Below, piece after piece: positions 12,362 to 18,665 of a stretch of 18,665 bases of DNA. Under the pieces are notes generated by a model. That model was not told the DNA's origin. It saw only the letters and a program-made list of their open reading frames with translations, and made no database searches. Within the stretch, counting starts at the first letter, position 1; every line of letters begins with the position of its first letter. Position numbers and translations under genes: made by a program. The stretch covers positions 1-18,665 of the forward strand of contig PKCT01000011.1 in NCBI GenBank assembly GCA_002862325.1, in the 5' to 3' direction. Source of the DNA: Phycisphaerae bacterium. GTDB lineage: Bacteria; Planctomycetota; Phycisphaerae; Phycisphaerales; SM1A02.

Positions 12362-14921
12362 AACCCGAACGGTTCTGCTCGTGATCGCCGTCGGCCTGGC
12401 CGCCGCGCTGGTGGCCGCCGTATCGACCGGCTTGCGCACGGTCCAGGCCACGGTCGAGTACCGCATCTCCCGGTCGATTGGAGATGTCGACGCCCGAATC
12501 GTCCACCGCTACGGATCCCCCTTCGATCCTGCCATAGCGGACGAGGTCCGCACCTGGACGGGCGTCCGCGACTCCGCAGCCCGTACCGAGGGGGCGATTA
12601 CCCTCGCCAGAACCGATGATCGCCGAGATCGCGATGGCCGCCGACTGCGAATCACGGTCCAGGCCCGCGGCGTCGATGCGAGCCGCCAAGATGCGTTCAA
12701 TCAGTACGACCTCCTGGAGGGTCGCGTCCCGACGAACGCCGAGGAGATCCTGGTCGATCCGTTGACCGCGGAGCGGCTTCAGATCGGCATTGGAGAACGC
12801 GTTCGCATCGAACGATTCGGCGATCCGATCGAACTCGAGGTCGTCGGCGTGCGCGATCGACCCATCCTGGGTGCGCTCCAGAAGCCGAAGGTCCTGCTCG
12901 ATGGATCGGTCATCGACGAGGCGACCGGCCGACGCGGGCGCGCGTCGATGATCTCGATCCTGCTGGAGGAGGGCCTGGACGTCCCGGCCTGGGTGGAGGC
13001 GAACGCGGAGAGGATCGAAAGCCCTCTCCTCCTCGAGGCGGCCGAGCGGGCCCGCGCGGGCTACGACCGCCAGGTCCGCGCGTCCCAGGTCGGCTTCCGA
13101 GTCGGCATCATCGTCGCCTTCCTCGCCTGCGCCTTCATCGTCGCCATCGGGATGACGACCGCGATCGGCGAGCAGATTCGTCAGTTGGGCATGTTGCGAT
13201 GCATCGGCGCATCCCGCTGGCAACTCGGCGGATCCCAGGCGATGGTGGGGATGCTCATCGGCGGGATCGGGGCCGCGATCGGCACGCCCTTCGGAATTCT
13301 GCTGGCGGCGATCCTCCGCTGGTGGTACGCGGATCTCCTTCCCGGCGGACTCGCCGTTCCGCTGGAGGGAGTCGTGTCGGCGATGCTCGGCGCGATCCTC
13401 GCGGGCCTTCTCGGCGCCGCATGGCCCGCGTGGCGTGCGGCGACCGCGAGCCCTCTCGAGGCGCTTGCCAACCGCGCCAAGATCATGAAGCACTCGGCGC
13501 CGTACTGGTTCGCCGCCTTCGGTGTCGGTCTGGCCCTGATCCAGGTCGTGCTCCTGTTGATCCCGAACCCCGACGTTCGTTTCCTGGTGTACGCGTTCAT
13601 CGGCCTCCCCGCGGTGCACGTCGGCTACTTCCTCCTCGCCGTTCCGGTCTTCGCGGTGACCGCCCTGCTCCTGTCACGGCCGCTCGCGAAGATCTTCGCG
13701 CTCCCCTACGCCCTGCTTGCGGGGAATCTTCGGAGCGGGACCGTGCGACTCGGAATGACCGCCGGAGCGCTGATGGTCGGCCTTTCGGTGCTCGTCTCGA
13801 CCTGGAGCAACGGACTCGCGCTGGTCGAGGACTTCCGCGAGCGGGTGCGATTCGCCGACGGATTCGTGATGAAGACCGGCGGACTCGGCGTCGCGGAACA
13901 GGATCTCATCCGATCGATGCCCCACGTCGCGAACGCGAGCCCGGTGGGGTACCTCCCACTCCGGGTCGCGGAGAAGGATCGCCTGGGCACGGGCGACATG
14001 GCTCCACCGAACGTGGTCTGCGTGGGTTTCGTTCCGGAGGAGTTCCTGAGCTTCAACCGGATCGACTGGATCGAAGGGGATGCATCGACCGCCATTCCGA
14101 GGCTCACCGACGGAGACGCCGTCCTGGTCGCGAAGGAGTTTCTCACCGCGCGCGGACTCGGGGTCGGCGATGTCATCACGCTCGGCGCCGTCGGGGACGA
14201 GCACGACTTCGAGATCGTCGGCGTGGTCGGCGCGGCCGGTCTCGACATGGCGACCGGCGTCTTCGGAATCCGCAGCGTCTATCTCGAACATGCCGTGAGC
14301 TGCGTCTTCATGGACTTCGAGACCGTGGCGTCGCGATTCGGGACGCGGGAAGCGTTCATCATGCAACTCAACCTCGACCTCCCGGCGGACGACGACGCGG
14401 CGGACGCGGCGGAGGCGGATCTCGCGCAATCGATCCGAGAGGAGATCCCCGGCGCCATCTTCGCGAGTGGTCGCGAGATCAAGGCCCTGGTCGAGGAGAT
14501 CGGCGGCAAGGTTCTCGCCGTGACCGCTTCGATCGCGATTGCGGCGCTGCTGCTCGCGTCGCTCGGCGTCGGCAACGTGGTCGCGGCGGGCATCACCGCT
14601 CGAGGCTTCGAGTTCGGGGTCCTGCGTGCCGTCGGCGGCGCCGCCGAAGTGGGTCCGCGACTGGTGCTCGCCGAGATCGCCGCCACCGGCGTCGCGGCGG
14701 TCGTCACCGGTACCGCGTTGGGCGTCCATCTCGCCTGGATCGGCGTGCTCATGTACGAGGATCTCGCGGGGATCGACCTTTCCCTCAGGATTCCCGTGGC
14801 GGCGACTGCGATCGGAGCCGTCGTCGTGGTCGGGCTCGCCCTGTTCGCGAGCCTCCCCGCCTCGTTGGCGCTGAAACGGCGGTCCCCGCGGGTCCTGCTC
14901 TCGACCGGCCGCGCAGGCTGA
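12315..14921 (+). CDS. ABC transporter permease with two FtsX domains (LolC/E- and MacB-like superfamily)
   Basis: This 868-residue membrane protein has an N-terminal membrane segment (about 19-40), a large periplasmic domain (about 41-255) and a first FtsX domain (about 258-385). The first FtsX domain includes IGEQIRQLGMLRCIGASRWQ and the ending PAWRAATASPLEAL. More membrane helices follow (about 398-455), a second FtsX-associated segment with its own periplasmic domain (about 470-720), and a second FtsX domain near the C-terminus with FEFGVLRAVGGAAEV. The double arrangement means one polypeptide may supply both halves of the transporter. An AAGGG lies four bases before the ATG. The start lies inside the ATPase gene, overlapping it by 47 bp, and the N-terminal helix is needed for the fold, so the overlap looks genuine. 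Substrate unknown; lipoprotein release or lipid-related export are the family roles. Confidence 0.88.
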   Translation: MRSSWHIARHALSGRRTRTVLLVIAVGLAAALVAAVSTGLRTVQATVEYRISRSIGDVDARIVHRYGSPFDPAIADEVRTWTGVRDSAARTEGAITLARTDDRRDRDGRRLRITVQARGVDASRQDAFNQYDLLEGRVPTNAEEILVDPLTAERLQIGIGERVRIERFGDPIELEVVGVRDRPILGALQKPKVLLDGSVIDEATGRRGRASMISILLEEGLDVPAWVEANAERIESPLLLEAAERARAGYDRQVRASQVGFRVGIIVAFLACAFIVAIGMTTAIGEQIRQLGMLRCIGASRWQLGGSQAMVGMLIGGIGAAIGTPFGILLAAILRWWYADLLPGGLAVPLEGVVSAMLGAILAGLLGAAWPAWRAATASPLEALANRAKIMKHSAPYWFAAFGVGLALIQVVLLLIPNPDVRFLVYAFIGLPAVHVGYFLLAVPVFAVTALLLSRPLAKIFALPYALLAGNLRSGTVRLGMTAGALMVGLSVLVSTWSNGLALVEDFRERVRFADGFVMKTGGLGVAEQDLIRSMPHVANASPVGYLPLRVAEKDRLGTGDMAPPNVVCVGFVPEEFLSFNRIDWIEGDASTAIPRLTDGDAVLVAKEFLTARGLGVGDVITLGAVGDEHDFEIVGVVGAAGLDMATGVFGIRSVYLEHAVSCVFMDFETVASRFGTREAFIMQLNLDLPADDDAADAAEADLAQSIREEIPGAIFASGREIKALVEEIGGKVLAVTASIAIAALLLASLGVGNVVAAGITARGFEFGVLRAVGGAAEVGPRLVLAEIAATGVAAVVTGTALGVHLAWIGVLMYEDLAGIDLSLRIPVAATAIGAVVVVGLALFASLPASLALKRRSPRVLLSTGRAG

Positions 14922-15048
14922 CGATTACTTGCAAGAATTCCGGGCCTTCCGTGTCTTTTGGCGATACAACGGTGGTCGAGGTCGCATCAGGGAATCGCTT
15001 TGAGACGACAAAACACCGAAGCTTCCATCTATTCGTGAGACAGTGACA

Positions 15049-16725
15049 ATGCCCGTATTCAAGATCAGACGTGTCGCATGGGGATTCTGCGTGCTCCCGC
15101 TGGCGTTCGGTCCGGGCACCGCACCGGCGTCCGCCGAAGACCTCGCCCGGGATCGTTCGCCGATCGCGATCTCCGACGTCTCTCTCCCCGCCGGTTTTCG
15201 TCTCACCGAAGAACGCGTGTCGCATCTCGCCGACCAGACGCGGATCGCACCGGATGGCATGCCGCGCGGATGGCGTCTTCGGGATACGGAGGAACCCAAG
15301 CCCCTCGACGTCGTCTTCGATTCGCCCATGCTGAGCGATCCGACCGGCCAACCCGCGTGGCTCTCGCCGCGGATCTTCGTCCGATGGTGCGACGACTGCC
15401 GGGTCGATGACCGAATTCGAGGCCTGGACCGTCTCGGGGTCGCGTTCGAGATACACGACTACCCCGCCATTCCCGGACTCTCACTTCTCGACCTCGACGT
15501 CGAGACCGGAGAGCAGGTGCTGAACGCGATCCGATCCATCAAGGACGATCCGTTCATTGACTTCGTGGAAGCGGACCTCATGGTGCGTGGTCGCAGCACG
15601 GTCCACCGGAGTTCCGATCCCTTGTTCGGGGATTCCTGGCAGCACCGAAATACCGGCCAATTGGGTGGTCTGCCGGGATTCGATCTACAGTCGCTCGCCG
15701 CCTGGACCGAGACGATCGGCACCGCCGACCACGCGGTCCTGGTCATCGACACCGGCGCGGAGGAATTCCATCCGGATCTCCAACTTGGAGCGGGTCGGGA
15801 TTTCACCACCGGCGAGGTCGAGGGCGTCGCGGGCGGGCTCCCGGGGAACCCATGCGACTCGCACGGAACCCCGGTCGCGGGATGCATCGCCGCGGTCCGG
15901 AACAACGGTCTGGGATCCGTCGGCATCGCACCGGCATCCAGGACGCTGAGTGTGCGCTGCATGGAAACCGATACGAGCGAGTGCAACGGGAGCTGGTGGG
16001 CATCGTGGAGCTGGACCGTGAACGCTCTGGACTGGGGCGTCGGCCAAGGCGTCCGCGTGACCAACAACAGCAACTTCTACGGCGGCGATCCCCAGTCGAT
16101 CGCAACCGCCTACGAGGCCACCCACGAGCAGGGCATGGTCCACTTCGCCAGCGCGGGAAACGACGGAGCCACGACGATGTACTTTCCCGCTCGCCTCCCC
16201 AGCGTCCACTCCGTCGGGGCCGCGAATCGCTTCGGCCGACGTGCGGATTTCTCGACCTACGGCCCCAACGTCACCATCTACGGTCCCGGGGCGGAGATTC
16301 CGGCCACCGATCGGGTCGGTGCCGCGGGCTACGCCGCGGGAGACTACGCCACCGTCTTCGGAACATCGTTCGCGTCGCCGCTGGTCGCAGGCGTCGCCTC
16401 GCTCATGTTAGACGTCAATCCCGACCTGACGCCGGACGAGATCATCCAGATCCTCCAGGCGACCTGCCGCGACATGGGAGCACCCGGTTTCGACATTGAG
16501 ACCGGCTGGGGACTCGTCCAGGCGGACGCCGCACTCGAGATGTCGGTGCCCGAACGGTGTCCCGGCGACCTCGACGACAGCGGACTTGTTGACAGTGGCG
16601 ACCTCGGTAGCATGCTGAGTTCCTGGGGACCCTGCATCGGATGCCCTGCAGATCTCAACGGGAACGAGGTCGTCGACGGCGACGACCTGGGCCTGTTCAT
16701 CAGCCTGTGGGGCCCCTGTCCCTGA
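15049..16725 (+). CDS. Secreted subtilisin-like serine protease (S8) with C-terminal dockerin-like repeat pair
   Basis: This 558-residue protein has a signal peptide (about 1-29, ending Ala-Ser-Ala) and an N-terminal propeptide-like region with a beta-alpha-beta pattern up to about 185. The subtilase domain follows, with the full catalytic triad: Asp234 in VLVIDTG, His272 in DSHGTPVAG and Ser440 in GTSFASPLVAG. Asn371 in SAGND is the oxyanion residue. The C-terminus holds two repeats of about 26 residues (504-529 and 532-557) built as CP-x-DL-x-x-SG/GN-x-VD-x-x-DLG...WGPC. These resemble half of a dockerin F-hand calcium loop and are typical of secreted Phycisphaerae proteins. The ATG at 15049 was chosen; a GTG two codons upstream is possible. 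Substrate unknown; extracellular or surface proteolysis is likely. Confidence 0.9.
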   Translation: MPVFKIRRVAWGFCVLPLAFGPGTAPASAEDLARDRSPIAISDVSLPAGFRLTEERVSHLADQTRIAPDGMPRGWRLRDTEEPKPLDVVFDSPMLSDPTGQPAWLSPRIFVRWCDDCRVDDRIRGLDRLGVAFEIHDYPAIPGLSLLDLDVETGEQVLNAIRSIKDDPFIDFVEADLMVRGRSTVHRSSDPLFGDSWQHRNTGQLGGLPGFDLQSLAAWTETIGTADHAVLVIDTGAEEFHPDLQLGAGRDFTTGEVEGVAGGLPGNPCDSHGTPVAGCIAAVRNNGLGSVGIAPASRTLSVRCMETDTSECNGSWWASWSWTVNALDWGVGQGVRVTNNSNFYGGDPQSIATAYEATHEQGMVHFASAGNDGATTMYFPARLPSVHSVGAANRFGRRADFSTYGPNVTIYGPGAEIPATDRVGAAGYAAGDYATVFGTSFASPLVAGVASLMLDVNPDLTPDEIIQILQATCRDMGAPGFDIETGWGLVQADAALEMSVPERCPGDLDDSGLVDSGDLGSMLSSWGPCIGCPADLNGNEVVDGDDLGLFISLWGPCP

Positions 16726-16800
16726 CGCCCCCCCGCATCGAATCCGCGTGCAACCCGATCCACGAGCCAAACCGCCCATGCGGTCCTACCCTACGGACAC

Positions 16801-18665
16801 ATGAGCGACTCCCCTTTTCGACTTCGCAGTGAATTCTCCCCCACCGGCGACCAGCCGGCGGCGATCGACCAGTTGGTCGCCGGGATCAACGAGAACAGCC
16901 GAAGTCAGGTACTGCTCGGCGCCACCGGCACCGGCAAGACGTTCACCATGGCGAACGTCATCCAGCGGGTCGGACGGCCGACCCTGCTGATCAGTCACAA
17001 CAAGACGCTCGCCGCGCAGCTCTTCGAGGAACTCCGGGAGCTCTTTCCTCAGAACGCGGTCTCCTATTTCGTCTCCTACTACGACTACTACCAGCCCGAG
17101 GCCTATATTCCGGCTCGCGACATCTACATCGAGAAGGACGCGAGCCGCAACGACGATCTGGACCGCCTTCGCCTCGCAGCCACGAGCAGCCTGCTCAGTC
17201 GACGCGACGTCATCGTCGTCGCGAGCGTCTCCTGCCTCTACGGCCTGGGATCGCCGGACGAATACGCCAAGAAGATCGTCATGGTCGAGAAGGGACGCAT
17301 GCTCGATCGGCGGAAGTTCCTCCTCGGACTCGCGGACATGCAGTACGTGCGAAACGAGGTCGACCCGGTTCGCGGTCAGTATCGAGTCAAGGGCGACTGC
17401 ATCGAGGTCTTCCCGGCCTACGAGGAACACGGCGTCCGGATCGATCTCTGGGGAGACGACGTCGAAGGTCTCCAGCTCTTCGATCCCCTCACCGGAGAGC
17501 TGCTCGCGGAGGAGAACCGCGTGTTCATCTTCCCCGCGGTCCACTACGTCATGCCCGAGGATCACAAGGCGTCCGCCCTGGCCTCCATCAGAGCGGAACT
17601 GAACGAGCGGGTCGAGGATCTCAAGGAGGAGGGTAAGCTGCTCGAGGCCCAACGCCTTCTCGGCCGCACTCGCTACGACCTCGAGATGATCGAGGAGGTG
17701 GGATACTGCTCGGGGGTCGAGAACTACGCCCGGCACTTCGACGGCCGCAATCCGGGGGCCCGATCCTTCTGCCTCTTCGACTACTTCCGCCATGGTTTCG
17801 CCGGAGCCCACGCCGGCGACGGCCACGGCGACCCCGACGACTGGCTGGTCATGATCGACGAGAGCCACGTCACCATCCCGCAGATCCGAGGCATGTACTT
17901 CGGCGACCGCCGACGCAAGGAGACCCTGGTCGACCACGGGTTTCGGCTGCCGAGCGCCCTGGACAACCGGCCGTTGAAGTTCGAGGAGTTCGAGGAGCTC
18001 GTGCCACAGGCGATCTACGTCTCCGCCACCCCCGGACCCTACGAACTCGAAAAGGCCGAGGGGCTGGTGGTCGAACAGGTGATCCGTCCGACCGGACTCG
18101 TCGATCCACCGATCACGATCCTGCCCGCCCGCGGCCAGGTGCAGGATCTCACCGATCGCTGTCGCGAACGAGCGGAGAAGGGTGAGCGGGTGCTGGTCAC
18201 CGCGCTGACGAAGCGTCTCTGCGAGGAGCTCACGGACTGGCTCGAACGTCAGGGCCTGCGGGTTCGGTATCTCCATTCGGAGATCGACACGCTGGAACGA
18301 CTGGAGATCCTCACCGATCTTCGAGAAGGCGCCTTCGACATCCTGGTCGGGGTGAATCTCCTCCGGGAAGGTCTCGATCTTCCCGAGGTGTCGCTGGTAT
18401 GCATTCTCGACGCGGACAAGCAGGGGTTCCTCAGATCGACCTCCAGCCTGATCCAGACGATGGGCCGAGCCGCACGCAACGCCAACTCCGAGGCCATCAT
18501 GTACGCGGACTCGATCACCCCGGAGATGCAGGCCGCGATCGACGAGGTGGAGCGACGGCGAACCAGGCAGATCGCCTACAACGCCGAGCACGGCATCACG
18601 CCGGAGACCATCAAGAAGGCCATCCGACGCGGTATGGAACAGGAACTCGCGGCTCGGCGAACGGC
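16801..18665 (+). CDS. uvrB: Excinuclease ABC subunit B (UvrB), C-terminus beyond the window
   Basis: 621 codons are visible and the frame is still open at the window edge. UvrB is the damage-verifying helicase-like subunit of nucleotide excision repair, loading with UvrA and recruiting UvrC. Motifs seen are SEFSPTGDQPAAID (10-23), Walker A GATGTGKT (40-47), the beta-hairpin block YYDYYQPEAYIPARDIYIEK (93-112), MIDESHVTIPQIRGMYFGDR (351-370), GFRLPSALDNRPLKFEEF, VSATPGPYE, and helicase motifs V and VI (VNLLREGLDLPEV; QTMGRAARN). About 14 additional residues, rich in His, Gly and Asp, lie before the DESH motif. The UVR domain that binds UvrC lies outside the window. An eight-codon frame starting at 16778 ends as ATGA on the uvrB start. 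No SOS-type palindrome is visible in the 75-bp gap upstream. Confidence 0.97.
   Translation, partial: MSDSPFRLRSEFSPTGDQPAAIDQLVAGINENSRSQVLLGATGTGKTFTMANVIQRVGRPTLLISHNKTLAAQLFEELRELFPQNAVSYFVSYYDYYQPEAYIPARDIYIEKDASRNDDLDRLRLAATSSLLSRRDVIVVASVSCLYGLGSPDEYAKKIVMVEKGRMLDRRKFLLGLADMQYVRNEVDPVRGQYRVKGDCIEVFPAYEEHGVRIDLWGDDVEGLQLFDPLTGELLAEENRVFIFPAVHYVMPEDHKASALASIRAELNERVEDLKEEGKLLEAQRLLGRTRYDLEMIEEVGYCSGVENYARHFDGRNPGARSFCLFDYFRHGFAGAHAGDGHGDPDDWLVMIDESHVTIPQIRGMYFGDRRRKETLVDHGFRLPSALDNRPLKFEEFEELVPQAIYVSATPGPYELEKAEGLVVEQVIRPTGLVDPPITILPARGQVQDLTDRCRERAEKGERVLVTALTKRLCEELTDWLERQGLRVRYLHSEIDTLERLEILTDLREGAFDILVGVNLLREGLDLPEVSLVCILDADKQGFLRSTSSLIQTMGRAARNANSEAIMYADSITPEMQAAIDEVERRRTRQIAYNAEHGITPETIKKAIRRGMEQELAARRT

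Noticed and set aside
12216..13619. 467-codon minus-strand open frame opposite the ABC genes
   Set aside because: The plus strand encodes clear ABC ATPase and FtsX motifs here. The minus product is a charged low-complexity sequence.
14922..15048. Promoter before the subtilase gene (TTGAGA near 15000)
   Set aside because: No hexamer close to TATAAT lies at 16-18 bp spacing, so the match is not better than chance.
16786..18591. 601-codon minus-strand open frame
   Set aside because: It lies fully opposite uvrB, whose plus-strand translation has every family motif. The antisense frame is a by-product of GC-biased codons.

Overview
The window reads as a chromosomal segment of a high-GC planctomycete, most likely of the class Phycisphaerae. 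The best taxonomic clue is the secreted subtilase at 15049-16725. It ends in two Cys-Pro...Asp-Leu-Asn...Val-Asp...Asp-Leu-Gly...Trp-Gly-Pro-Cys calcium-loop repeats, a tail I associate with secreted Phycisphaerae proteins. The HflK with a large extra membrane domain and the fused cytoplasmic housekeeping operon fit this. No IS element, phage gene, CRISPR array, rRNA or tRNA was recognised. Strong codon-position GC bias makes long antisense reading frames opposite real genes, and these were discarded.

Layout. (1) 1-2304, minus strand: hflK and the first 33 codons of hflC, the SPFH/band-7 regulators of FtsH-type proteolysis; HflK carries about 300 additional N-terminal residues with six predicted membrane segments. 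(2) 2574-3611, plus: an ABC-2 type permease, divergent from hflK across a 269-bp gap that holds several short inverted repeats. (3) 3626-6779, minus: a three-gene unit with a degenerate ClpP/SppA-fold protein, an apparently active ClpP/SppA/NfeD-type serine protease, and a small membrane protein. A candidate promoter with a perfect palindrome over its -10 box lies upstream. (4) 6957-10543, minus: a tightly overlapping operon of a TIM-barrel sugar-phosphate isomerase-like protein, cytidylate kinase, a PlsC-type acyltransferase and a CCA-adding enzyme. (5) 10544-11138: a 595-bp non-coding gap with several hairpins and a strong intrinsic terminator that points away from both flanking genes, suggesting an unannotated minus-strand RNA. 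(6) 11139-14921, plus: gcvH, then a LolD/MacB-like ABC ATPase and an FtsX-family permease that overlap by 47 bp. (7) 15049-16725, plus: the exported subtilase. (8) 16801-end, plus: uvrB, truncated by the window edge, with a His/Gly/Asp-rich insertion before its DESH motif.

The theme of the left half is membrane-associated protein quality control (HflKC and the ClpP-like pair). The middle is core metabolism and RNA maturation. The right half is envelope export, extracellular proteolysis and DNA repair. The most promising new biology is the operon pairing an active serine protease with a full-length paralogue that has lost the nucleophile and the oxyanion glycines, followed by the putative small RNA at about 10859-11001.
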